A DNA stretch of 13,973 bases, from contig MPNW01000044.1 in assembly GCA_011800805.1 (NCBI GenBank), positions 144,858-158,830 on the forward strand, in the 5' to 3' direction. The position numbers and the translations under genes were made by a program. The first letter of the stretch is position 1. Each line of letters starts with the position of its first letter. The stretch comes from Hirudo medicinalis (taxonomy: Eukaryota; Annelida; Clitellata; Hirudinida; Hirudinidae). A model generated the notes under the pieces. It was not told the DNA's origin. It saw nothing but the letters and a program-made list of their open reading frames with translations, and searched no databases. This document shows positions 1 through 8,640 of the stretch, in pieces.

Positions 1-376
1 CAAACAATACAAAATAGAATTTTTTTTTTTTAGATGAACTGATTTTTTTTTTTAATTCAACACTTCATTTATTACAGAAAAAGAAAAACAAACATACAAA
101 AATTTAAGAGAGTGAACATTAGACAGTAAATTAAAGCAGTACAAAAAAAAGATACAAATGCACTCTCATAATGTCTCACAATTACTTGACTAAAGTGATG
201 ACAAGAATTTGATGATATATATGTATATTAGGGTTATGACTTTATTGACTTTTTGTAAAATAGTTTATTTCCTTTACAATAAAGCAATTAACTTTGCTCC
301 AAAATAATGAAAAAGGTTTCATTCTGTTTAGTTATAAAAACGTCGTCGTAACAACAAATTTCTAAAATCGCATAAA
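1..376 (-). other. Possible transcript 3' end, minus strand; no open frame
   Basis: No coding frame of note. Read on the minus strand, the stretch resembles the end of a 3' untranslated region: T-rich sequence, then AATAAA (complement of 68-73), then about 14 bases, then an 11-base A run (complement of T43-53), then T/G-rich sequence. This could be the real polyadenylation region of a minus-strand gene, possibly the Reeler-domain gene at 4637-6080 whose last exons I did not find. It could also be the tail of a retroposed copy. A-runs are common in AT-rich DNA, so the call is weak. Confidence 0.25.
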
Positions 377-402
377 CAGTGCGATTCATAATTTTGACCT
401 AG
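377..402 (+). repeat. Left terminal inverted repeat of Tc1-like element
   Basis: Inverted partner of 1351-1376, 23 of 26 bases identical. It starts CAGTGCGAT. Mismatches fall at positions 10, 21 and 24 from the tip. Confidence 0.8.
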
Positions 403-655
403 TTACGTTTTTTGTCGATAACTTCTTAAGTACTGAATTTGCATAGACCAGTTTTGTGTACAACTGAATCACATTAGATTTATATATTTATCAAATTTAT
501 TGTACGAATGTTTCGTGCGAATTTCACGAAAAACTGGAAATACCCAAATTACTTATATCAACCAGAAACACTAGGGAGCATAAATTTTCGTATTTATTAA
601 AATCGAATCTATAAATTAAAATTTATGTGAAAGTCAATGTATCTTATCTCCTTTC

Positions 656-1270
656 TTAATAATTAATTCCTGAATTTTTCAATGAATCCAGGAAAGGTTT
701 CAAGCTCTTTTCATTCTTTTCCTTCCAGGCCTTATTCAAAACATATTTAAATTCCTGAAAACTGAAATATTGCTTCCCATTTGAGTATACTTTCCTAGCA
801 AGCAATATCCACAATTTTTCAACGGAGTTCAAGTCTGGGAAGCACGCTTGCCATTTCAGAACTTTAAAATTCCTCTCCTGGAGAAAAGTTCATTGTCAGT
901 CAGTGTAATGTGTAGTGGAACATTGCCATGCTGAAAAATGACTGTATCATCTCTAAATTTGTCATACAGCTCAAACAGATACTAGTCCAGCGTTTCGATA
1001 TATTTTTATGGGTTCTGCTTCCCCTCTAAGAAGACAAGTTCAGATGAACCACGATATAAAATGGCAGCCCAGACGTGAGCCACCTCCGAAATTTCTTAAA
1101 AAATTTTTTTTTTCGGGCCCTCTGACGTCATGCCAGTAATATTTAAAGCCATATGATCGATCCAGATTGAATTTCCTTTCATTAGTAAAAATAACAATCC
1201 CAGATCATCACCGAATCCACCATCTCTTTTGTCCAGTATTGTCGGATCTTCTTGTGGGAAGTCTCACTTG
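656..1270 (-). pseudogene. Tc1-like DDE transposase relic
   Basis: Minus-strand fragments in different frames line up in order with the catalytic domain of Tc1-family transposases: KKIRQYWTKEMV (near 1235), FTNERKFNLD (near 1170, family form FSDEKKFNLDG), then VAHVWAAILYRGSS, FQHGNVPLH (near 930, family form QQDNAPxH), and finally WQACFPDLNSVEKLW (near 840) followed by LLARKVYSNGKQ to a stop at 656-658. Two of the three catalytic acids are gone (first D is N, second D is G), while the last E in NSVEKLW remains. There are at least three frame changes and several stops. The N-terminal helix-turn-helix region is not visible. Dead copy; the family call is strong. Confidence 0.85.
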
Positions 1271-1350
1271 AAGTTAGAAGTGATATAAACAATACTTGGG
1301 TGAAAACTCAGCGATAATTTAAAAGATAACTTTAAATTGTGTGATTAAAC

Positions 1351-1376
1351 CTGGGCCAAAATTATGCATCGCACTG
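1351..1376 (-). repeat. Right terminal inverted repeat of Tc1-like element
   Basis: Inverted partner of 377-402. The outer end abuts TA at 1377-1378, the normal Tc1 target dinucleotide. Confidence 0.8.
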
Positions 1377-1444
1377 TAAGTGATAAATGCAAGTAATAAC
1401 ATTACGTGGTCCAAACCATCTCAGTCGTTCAACGGACTTTATTC

Positions 1445-1478
1445 AAATAAACTAAACTAAACTAATAAACTAATAATA
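1445..1478. repeat. Short A/T/C simple repeat (ACTAA-like)
   Basis: Imperfect tandem units of the kind AAACTA / ACTAATA run through this stretch, immediately left of the TTC/GAA array. Confidence 0.5.
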
Positions 1479-1494
1479 GCACCTTCTGAAGCTT

Positions 1495-1547
1495 TTCTAG
1501 AACCTTCTGGAACTTCATGGAAGTTTCTAAAACTTGGTAGAAGTCTC
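1495..1547. promoter_or_regulatory. Heat-shock-element-like array (TTC/GAA, 5-bp phase)
   Basis: Alternating TTC and GAA triplets sit at exact 5-base steps: TTC 1495, GAA 1500, TTC 1505, GAA 1510, (TCA 1515), GAA 1520, TTC 1525, (AAA 1530), (TGG 1535), GAA 1540, (CTC 1545). Seven of eleven units are exact and the first four are perfect. This is the known layout of heat shock factor binding sites, where trimers contact inverted nGAAn units. A TATA-like TCTATAAC follows at 1545-1552. No recognisable gene lies downstream: the first plus-strand ATG frame, at 1671, runs only 33 codons. The array lies outside the Tc1-like element. Binding and function are inferred. Confidence 0.45.
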
Positions 1548-2880
1548 TATAACAATAATAGAGATAATCTATAATTTTGGAACAATCATTGTTTTAGAGT
1601 ATGTAAATATTCCTGATAGAGCAACAGTAATTGCTTTTCTGAAAGATCTCATTTTTCATTTTTAACCATAATGTCTCATAAGAAAAGTGATTTTACCACA
1701 AAGAAACAAGATGACCTGGTCAGAATTTCGCACAATTTCAATAATCACATAAGAAAAGAACTTTTCCATTAGAACGATCACTGGAAAACAGCATCATGAC
1801 ACCACTCAAATCAAGATTGTTAGTCGTTATCTGTTCCTTTGAGCATCCATCAAAGAATGGAAAGAACACATAAAAGAAATCGCGAAAGTAACGAGTTACA
1901 ACACACCGCCTAGCATCGAATCCATCTACCCTGGAATTTGTTCATTTAACTCGTGTTTGTTGCTTATTTTTTAAATCAAAAGACTTCTTGGAAAGTGAAG
2001 TTTCAGAAAATACCTAAGGTAAGTATTGCAAAATTCCATTCCATTCCAAGAGCAAGAGTCTTTTGACATTTATTTTTCTACCAAAGAAAAGAAACTCACT
2101 ACTCGAAATTTGTACATTCATCTCTTAAAGACTTATTGGTTTACTGACCAAATCTAGGATTTGTAGCAACTTATATGAAAAGCGTCAAACTATGTGATAA
2201 AGTTTTGGAATAAAAAAAAATCGAGACTGGAAATTCAAATCAACAACAACATTGAACAAATCAATGTGCAGAACGGGCAATTAAATGCCTTAAAGATTTT
2301 TAAGACATCTGCAAAAATAAGTCTCCTTTGTTTTTAAAGCCATAGCCATAGCCAAACTTCAGCTTAGATTTATTTTGTCTAACAAAACATAATGTTTGTA
2401 CACTATGCTATAACTATATAAAATATTTCGCGACGTTTTTCGTTTTATAGCTATTCGTACATATAGAAAATAATTTACGAATTAATATATTAATTTGTAA
2501 TTGTGTATATTATGTTAGAGTAATAAACTACTGAATTCTTCAAAAACCGCAAATACTATACAATTACATCATTAGAATAGAAAAATATCGCTTCTAGAAT
2601 ATTTTCATTTCGTTACCCTACATGCATATATGGTTAAGTCGAATTTTTGGTTTGGGCTGACCTTTTCAAAAAACTAAATCAAATTATTTTGTTTTCATCG
2701 ATTTATGACACAGGAACATGGGGTTCCAAAAAAAGTCATAATCCTATATGCAATGGAGTCGATTATCATAAAGTCAATTATTCGAATCTTCGAGACCTTC
2801 AGATATTTCAAATACCAGGATGAAATCTCTACCGAACAGAAAGCACCCAGGCCTGAGGTTGTAGAAATGTATTAATAAAA
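1548..2880. other. AT-rich interval without a recognisable gene
   Basis: Both strands are closed by frequent stops. A 33-codon plus frame starts at 1671 and several short frames occur between 1800 and 2330, but none carries a motif I recognise. A 16-base AT palindrome near 2480-2495 is what such base composition gives by chance. I see no RNA gene or element ends here. Confidence 0.5.
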
Positions 2881-3373
2881 TCACAAATCTAGCCCAAAAC
2901 TGAGTGGGTCAACAAAATTGATTAAGTCCCAATCAAGAACCAGATTCTTGAGCTTAACCACTCCTCTGATAACTAAAGCGCAATGAAATAGAAGATGGAT
3001 GTATGTTGAAGGGCATACAAATTTTGGAAGAAACTCTGAAATTACTTTTTTAATGATCATGAGGATATTCAGGAGGATAGACTCGTCACAGTGGAGGAAG
3101 TATATTTGTTCACTTTGAATAATTTGACGTTTGCAAAGCTCGACCATCATCTTTCTCAGCACAGCAACCAAAAGTGCCAGTAATCGAGTAATTAGAGCTT
3201 TTTTTTAAAAGTGAATTAAGGCGTTGATCTTTTCTGTGTGTGTGCATAACATTATGCTCTATTATAATCTTTCCAAAAGCTATCAAATCAGCTGCCAACA
3301 CTTCAATTTCTTCTCTATCTCCTCCTGGTAGCTCTGGAGGTTTAGCTGCCAGAAAACCAAGAGAGTAACTCAT
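2881..3373 (-). other. Two overlapping unidentified open frames, perhaps one decayed ORF
   Basis: Two minus-strand frames overlap: one ends at 2881 (96 codons) and one spans 3373-3110 (87 codons). The first holds the hydrophobic stretch LLNILMIIKKVISEFLPKFV; the second begins MSYSLGFLAAKPPELPGGDR and is acidic. Their ends suggest one older coding sequence shifted in frame near 3150, perhaps a transposon gene. I do not recognise a family and see no clear splice sites. It could also be chance in AT-rich DNA. Confidence 0.25.
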
Positions 3374-4636
3374 TGATGACCTGTCACACTTCTTCTCTGC
3401 CCATCACCTTGTCGTCAACATTGTGCTATCCATCACTATTACAAAATCTGGAGGGCACAGAAGTGCCATCGAAAGAACAGACCTGTGAAAATGTGACTAC
3501 TGATGAAAATTTACAAAATCATTAATCGTCGATGTGACCCGGTGTTATTTCATTTTTGGTGAGGGATTTTCTTTCCTTAACTCCTACGTCCAGGGAAATA
3601 TCGGACCCTAAACCTTTTGTTTCCTGATGTTAAATGCTTTTCATGCTTGTTGGCCGAGAAAATAAAAATTAAAATAAAGTAATAATGGAGAAGTATTGGA
3701 GAAGCTCTTTCAGTGTCGTCTCTCCGTTCAACTAGCACCTGTCTCACTGAGGGAAAATGTCATAGTACTTGTAGATGGTGGGTGGAACCGGCAGATATGA
3801 TCTTACCAGCAATGAGCTCGTCTGCAGGGGCAGCTCTGAGGTTCGACGCGGCCAATAATTATCACCCAATTAATCGAAGTTCTACTGTAACTAGGTAATA
3901 GCTAGCTCGTGATTAACATACCAGATATGTAAGATTCTTTAATACTAATAAGTAAGTAATGCAAATAAAATAGCGAATTATAAAGGTGACGCGGTTTCAA
4001 GTCACAAAAAATAAGTTCTCGGTTATCGGCGATTAAGAAGAGGGCCAAAGATTTTATGATTCTTTGGTATTATCTTTTGCGAAGAAACGTGTTGGAAGTG
4101 GAAGATGATCAAATTAAGCATACTTTAATAGGTAACGTTGAGAAGATTTTAAATAAACTCCCCCAATAAATTGTAAAACGTAATGTAAAAATTGATATTT
4201 GAAAAAATATCGAATATCGAAATACGTTTTTCGATGTCTGATATATCGATAAAATACCGACAACCCGGACCTAAACCCGTCGTCTACTGACGCGGTAATT
4301 TAAAAATCGCTACAAACATTTTAGAATCTATTAAAGTATTTAAATATAACTATCGAGTACTGCTATATTTTTTTTTACAAATCTTTTAGGTTATTAACGC
4401 ATTTGCATCTTTAATGGTTGATTCTTAATCTGATTTTGTTTTTGGAATTGTTTGATTTGTTCAATTAAAGCAGATTCCAAACTCGTCTAGAACGTTAGCT
4501 CTAATCATTAAAAAAACCAATCGACAACAATTATATACTTTCAAAAATCTTATTTGCAGAAAATTGTTCATCGTATGTTGCAAATTGTTTTAACAGTCAT
4601 TTTGATACATCTTCAAAATGTTAATTTAATTCTTAC
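3374..4636. other. Interval without a firm gene; one unidentified plus frame at 3990-4169
   Basis: A plus-strand frame stays open for 59 codons from 3990 to the TAA at 4167-4169. It contains KKRAKDFMILWYYLLRRNVL, which looks protein-like (charged, then amphipathic), and an AATAAA overlaps its stop (4165-4170). It could be a last exon or transposon debris; I do not recognise it. A more GC-rich patch at 3700-3900 has a 61-codon plus frame starting at 3713 with no recognisable motif. I found no exon that clearly continues the Reeler gene from 4637 downward. Confidence 0.3.
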
Positions 4637-6080
4637 CGAACTTCATAAAACGAACGAAATGACCTGAACTCGATGCACCCTGTTCCCGAAGAAGGGGCTG
4701 TCCACAAGATTTGGACTTCTGATTTTGCGACCAAAGGATTAGAGGTGGAAACAATGTGGGGGCATCTAGGATCCGACAAGGTTTGCAAAGGACTGATATG
4801 CTGAATATAATCATTACATTCTTGGTAACGCTTTTTTTTGGAAACGATTTTATAACTTGATTATAAATTATTTGGATACGTTGTTTTACATTCACTATGT
4901 TCTTATAAACGACGGGGCTCAATAAACTTGGTTTAATTACGTAAATGTTCAGTTCATAAGTGGGTGGTGTTAGTGGTAATACCACGCTTATGCAATATTC
5001 CTTTTGCCGGCTATTAGCAATCCCTTGAATGACTATCCATTGAATAGGAATTAATATCTAGGATGAATATTTTTATGGATCTGAAACGATTGTTGGGATA
5101 TATGAGATCTTGTGTGGGATAGCTCGGGATGACATAGCTTAATTGTTGTGGCCTTAGAAACATGCTAAATATAATCTTTGCATACATTGAATAAAAATTA
5201 ATTAATAACATATTTCCAGGGTTATAACAATATTTAAAATGATGCAACTGTAACTAAACCTGGAAATTCCCCATTGTTTTCGTCTCATCGGTAGCATCCT
5301 TCGATACTGCCATCAAGAAAACATCGAAAAACTTCTGCGAAGGATACTCACTTCTGATGGACACTATGAAGTCAATAATTATTTTGTATTATTTTTAATA
5401 GAACATAAATATTATGGGTTATGTTTTGAATACATTTCTAGAAATTCATCACGAGCCAGCATCAACGACATGGAGCTGCCACTGCAGCTGTAAATTATTG
5501 ATCTCTTAATTTAAATTTTAAATGTATTTGTTGAATATTTGTGTTAAATATTTTCAGAAGTCTTCCAAAGGATAATTGATAATTATCAGGGTTAATTTTA
5601 TTTAGACTATATCCAACAGAAAATATAAGAAACAAAAACACAAAAGTCATGAACATTTTAAGATCGACCGCATTTGCATTAACATTAATTAACATTAATT
5701 AATATTATTAACATTATTAATGTAGAAATTCGAACAGGGTTAGTGTCTTCGAACTAGTTAGATTTACTTCTTTAACATAAGTTTAATGATTTGTTTTCAT
5801 TGAGGAAGATGAAATTGAGAAATGAAAAGCTGCATTCACCATCACAAACAAATAAATGAAACTTGCTTCAAGCAGGCTAAGCGGTGTGAAATAATTTTTG
5901 AAACTAACCTGTATATACCTCTTGGGGAATGTACTTTCTGAGACGAGTATCTCCAGATAGTATAATTTTGAATCCGTTATCTCCATATAACCTGGACGCA
6001 TTTCCAATATTTCTAGAGCAAATATCGTACGCATTTACGAAATAAAAGTACATCAATGAGAACAGTAGTATGAGATGCAT
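4637..6080 (-). CDS. Secreted Reeler-domain (F-spondin/Reelin N-terminal type) protein, exons 1-3
   Basis: Join of 6080-5909, 5363-5260 and 4800-4637 on the minus strand. Exon 1 starts at the first ATG of its frame and encodes a hydrophobic signal peptide (residues 1-17, probable cut after VNA), then YDICSRN and LYGDNGFKIILSG. It ends in PQEVYT plus one base at donor CAG|GTTAGT. Exon 2 begins after an AG acceptor and restores YTVSI, then QKFFDVFLMAV and MGNFQ, ending at CAG|GTTTAG in phase 0. Exon 3 begins after TTATATTCAG and reads RCPHIV and VQILWTAPSSGTGCIEF. The order of motifs (DNGF, YTVS, QKF..F, G.FQ, RCP, W.APP.GTGC) is that of Reeler domains in F-spondin and related secreted proteins. 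The three cysteines fit the domain's disulfides. It is presumably exported to the extracellular space. After 146 complete codons the frame either splices at GTAAGA (4636-4631) in phase 2 or hits TAA after one more residue. The full-length product (spondin, small Reeler protein or DOMON type) is unknown. Confidence 0.85.
4801..5259 (-). other. Intron 2 of the Reeler-domain gene (459 bp)
   Basis: Bounded by donor GTTTAG at 5259 and acceptor TTATATTCAG ending at 4801. Open frames inside (for example 5247-5014) are not supported as coding, because exons 2 and 3 join in phase and give a continuous Reeler domain. Confidence 0.75.
5364..5908 (-). other. Intron 1 of the Reeler-domain gene (545 bp)
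   Basis: Bounded by donor GTTAGT at 5908 and acceptor CTTCATAG ending at 5364. Splitting the Val codon of YTVS in phase 1 restores the conserved motif exactly. A leucine/phenylalanine-rich 66-codon frame inside (5695-5495) is regarded as chance. Confidence 0.75.
5681..5720. repeat. Short AACATTAATT tandem repeat
   Basis: Two perfect copies of AACATTAATT (5681-5700) followed by decayed copies to 5720, inside intron 1 of the Reeler gene. Simple AT microsatellite-like sequence. Confidence 0.6.
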
Positions 6081-6998
6081 GACACTAAATTTTAGAATCA
6101 GCAGCGATTCTCGTTGAGGCCGAATAATAGCTTTCACAATTCTTAGTTTTCTAATTAGGCATTTTTACAGCTACTTAAAATATAATAAAATAACCTCAAT
6201 ATTTAAAAAGTCAAGAACTTTGTTTCTTTTCTTTCACAAAATATCTTTTTAACTACTATTATCATGATACATATTTACATTTAGAACTTTCTCAATGCAA
6301 TTGAATGTTCACAAATACGAATTTTGCCATTTTTTTTATCTATCATCTCCCACAAATCTTTGCGCTTTAAATTAAGCGCATTTTTTTTTTGAAAGACTTC
6401 TCAAACCTCAAATTTATAATAAAAATTAAGCCATCTTTGGACAGGCAGACATTAGAGTCTGAAAATTTTCAAGATTTCTAGTATTTGTCGAAAATATTGT
6501 GACAAAACACTGAAACGGTCAAGTTTTTTTGTAAGACCACAATTTATTACACAAGACTGAAAAAATTAAGTTCACAAAAATTTTTTTTTCTAAAATTGAT
6601 AACGATTTTGGGATGTTGAATCCAAATATACTAGAGATGTAAAAGAACTCGAAGCTAGTTCTAAAGAACAAGCTGAATTAGAACCAGGGTTTCTTTCAGA
6701 CGATATGATTCGTGGGGGACATTTCAGGAGTTTGAGGGGCAATTTGAATTTTTTATCAATTTGAAATCAAATAACTTGTCAGTTCAATAAAAGGATTTTA
6801 ACTATCAACACTATACAAGCGTATTAAAAGCAATCACATGCTAAAATAAAAAGAATTGTTGAAAAATGAAATTTTCAAAGAAATCTTATTCGCCGAGGTT
6901 TTTTTCAAAGCATATTTAATCTACTACTCTATCTAGAAAATCTTCCATTGGAACTTCAGGTCCTTCAATGCATCATGCAATGAGTTAAAGTCCCCGGA
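6081..6998. other. 5' flank of the Reeler gene and hAT tail region; no gene seen
   Basis: The part next to 6080 would hold the 5' untranslated region and promoter of the Reeler gene. TATA-like AT runs occur near 6180-6200 (minus) but none stands out. From 6640 to 6750 a plus frame reads KELEASSKEQAELEPGFLSDD before ending; I do not recognise it. A G-rich patch at 6713-6745 may belong to the 3' part of the hAT relic that begins to the right. Confidence 0.35.
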
Positions 6999-7270
6999 AT
7001 CATTCTATTTCTTGCTTTGTTGAAGATCCTGTGAACAACTTGTATATGTCCTTAAAAACATGACGAAATCTTTTGACCTTCTGGTTTTTATTTCCGCAGG
7101 AAGCTGCAGCCAAGGATAAGATGTGTACTCTACAGTGTATATAGAGAGCTTCTTTAAGAGAACTTCTTGCTTTCTCTAAGAGCATTCTTCACACCTCCAA
7201 TATTACCAGCCATATTGGAAGTACCATCAAATCCAAAAGCGGTGATATTTTCATAATTTAAACCGAGAGC

Positions 7271-7275
7271 AGTAA
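7271..7275. repeat. Left target-site duplication of the solo LTR
   Basis: AGTAA directly before TGTCAGG; the same five bases follow the other end at 7867-7871. Confidence 0.85.
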
Positions 7276-7866
7276 TGTCAGGGTTCTGACATTTTCGAAT
7301 TTTGTTTATTTTCGCGGAGGGATGGGTGTGCGTGATGAGGCCGTGTGATGTGCTTTAATCGTCTGCCTGGGACTGCGCGATAGCATGATTGGCTGTATAT
7401 TACATGTTAATGCGCGTGGCAGCCTAGGAGTACATATATGGCGTCGCTTGGCAAGACAGAGCAGGCAGAGCAGACGAGAGTTTGGTAGAGCGTTTAGAGA
7501 GTGTGTGTGCGGAGCGTTTAGAGTTGAGAGTTGTTTTGTTGGAGTTGTTCGAGTTGGAGTCGAGAGTGAAAGTTGTTGGGAGTGATTGGTGTCGAGATAA
7601 AGTTGAGACTTGTTGGAGTGAGAGTTGGAGCGTGGTAAGATTGGTGTTGAGCGAGCGCGCGAAGAAGGCAGACGACAGTTACATTAGCGAGTGTGCGAGT
7701 GTTGTGCGTTGTATTTCGAATCATTGTAATTTAGTTGCGAACTGCTTATTGTTTTGTTGCCGTTTTCTTTGCTTCCAATATAATTTTATTTTCAAAAACG
7801 AGTTGGCTTTCGATTTTTAACGAAGAAATAAGATAGTTTCCCGACAGGAAGAATTAGAACCTGACA
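7276..7866. mobile_element. Solo LTR of an LTR retrotransposon, 591 bp
   Basis: Begins TGTCAGGGTTCT and ends AGAACCTGACA, so the two tips are inverted (TG...CA rule, about 11 bases with one extra G). It is flanked by the identical 5-bp AGTAA. It is richer in GC and CpG than its surroundings, purine-rich (many GAG/GTTGGAG units at 7460-7640), and has a TATA-like CATATATG near 7434. No gag, pol or second LTR is present, so this is the product of recombination between two LTRs. It lies inside the hAT relic, so it is the younger insertion. A 5-bp duplication fits Gypsy, Copia or BEL/Pao families; I cannot tell which. Orientation is unknown because no internal part remains. Open frames inside it are not genes. 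Confidence 0.9.
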
Positions 7867-7871
7867 AGTAA
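7867..7871. repeat. Right target-site duplication of the solo LTR
   Basis: AGTAA directly after ...CCTGACA; matches 7271-7275 exactly. Confidence 0.85.
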
Positions 7872-8640
7872 GTTCCTTGTCTTTAGCATTTGCTATTGTT
7901 TCTACTTTTCCATTAGGGATTTTTATTATTGTCATGAACTTTTCCGTGGATACTTTATCTTCTTTTTATAACTCTGAACATCATCTCCATTTCATTTCTT
8001 GCAGAAGTACTTTCATCTGCCAAAATGGAAAATTTTTTGTTTATCAAGTCCAAGTCATCTTTTAAGATTTCACCCAAATACACCTATTCAGAAGCTCTAC
8101 TTGCTGCTATAGTTTGATCTCTCACTCCAATCATTTTTCTATATGTTAAAATCATTATTTAACTTAGCTAGAATACTTCCAATCAAACTTTCATATTTAG
8201 TAGCATGAGCTACTCCTTCCTTTACCAAAAAGTACAAACCTCGCAAAAATGCTTTTAAGCCTTTTCTATTTGAGTCTTTCACTTTCACTCTGTTGATTTT
8301 TGAAAATTTCCATTTGTACACTTACAGTATTAGCTGACGAATGTTCATGCTTCTCCAGCTTTCCTTTTTTTTCCTAAAGCTTTTTTGAATGAAGTGAATG
8401 AAACTGTTATAAACACACACTGGCTGTCTTTTGAAAAAAACTCCTACATCATTTTTCATGAAATTTTGGCATAATTTATAAAATGCACCTCCTTTTTCAT
8501 CACTGTATTCTAACCAATTATATTTCTGTTCCCAGAGTTTGTTGTAATGACGTTCTTCTTTTTGAAAAATATTTGAAGAATTCACAAAATGTGGCTTGGA
8601 TGTTCCTGTACTTTCCTTTTCAACATTTACAAAAACAGTT

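Larger units (their letters stand above)
377..1376 (-). mobile_element. Tc1/mariner-like DNA transposon, decayed, 1000 bp
   Basis: The two ends are inverted copies of each other. The left end begins CAGTGCGATTCATAATTTTG at 377, and the complement of the right end begins CAGTGCGATGCATAATTTTG at 1376, with 23 of the first 26 bases matching. The CAGT start is typical of Tc1-like elements. The right end is followed by TA (1377-1378), the expected target duplication; the left flank reads AA, so that copy has probably mutated. The inside holds a transposase relic on the minus strand. At 1000 bp it is shorter than typical full-length Tc1 elements, and the N-terminal DNA-binding part of the transposase is not recognisable, which suggests an internal deletion. 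It cannot move itself. Confidence 0.85.
6999..8640 (-). pseudogene. Zinc-finger (TTF)-type hAT transposase relic, split by a solo LTR
   Basis: Read on the minus strand from 8640 down. The N-terminal TTF-type zinc-finger region has WEQKYNWLEYSDEKGGAFYKLC (about 8530-8470). A frame change near 8360 leads to LEKHEHSSANTV, then RKGLKAFLRGLYFLVKEGVA (8265-8200). Past another shift comes FSILADESTSARNE (about 8035-7990), the usual first catalytic Asp region of this group. After the LTR it resumes as LLGLNYENITAFGFDGTSNM (7274-7215), then AGNIGGVKNAL, a frameshift near 7180, and LYIHCRVHILSLAAASCG (7145-7090), ending at a stop at 7000. This order matches ZMYM-like / 52 kDa repressor-like hAT proteins. 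The C-terminal dimerisation domain is not found here. Several stops and shifts show it is dead. The 11081-11561 relic is probably a separate copy. Confidence 0.85.

Noticed and set aside
1671..1772. 33-codon plus frame (MSHKKSDFTTKKQDD...) downstream of the HSE-like array
   Set aside because: It is short, with no motif, no splice evidence and no recognised continuation.
2480..2495. 16-base perfect palindrome AATTAATATATTAATT
   Set aside because: Expected by chance in such AT-rich DNA; nothing is attached to it.
4626..4985. 119-codon minus frame starting in intron 2
   Set aside because: It overlaps Reeler exon 3 in a different frame; the exon frame carries the conserved residues and this one does not.
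5057..5152. Possible alternative exon of the Reeler gene (CHPELSHTRSHISQQSFQI) after the acceptor-like TTTCTAAG
   Set aside because: It is in phase with exon 2 and looks vaguely Reeler-like, but it has no usable donor before its stop, and 4800-4637 supplies the conserved segment in the right order.
5495..5695. Hydrophobic 66-codon minus frame resembling a signal peptide
   Set aside because: It lies inside intron 1 of the Reeler gene, is AT-driven, and shows no downstream domain.
5783..6034. 83-codon minus frame overlapping exon 1
   Set aside because: It is a shadow of the Reeler exon in another frame, running on into intron 1.
7385..7820. Several plus and minus frames up to 112 codons
   Set aside because: All lie inside the solo LTR, whose low stop density comes from its GC- and GAG-rich composition.
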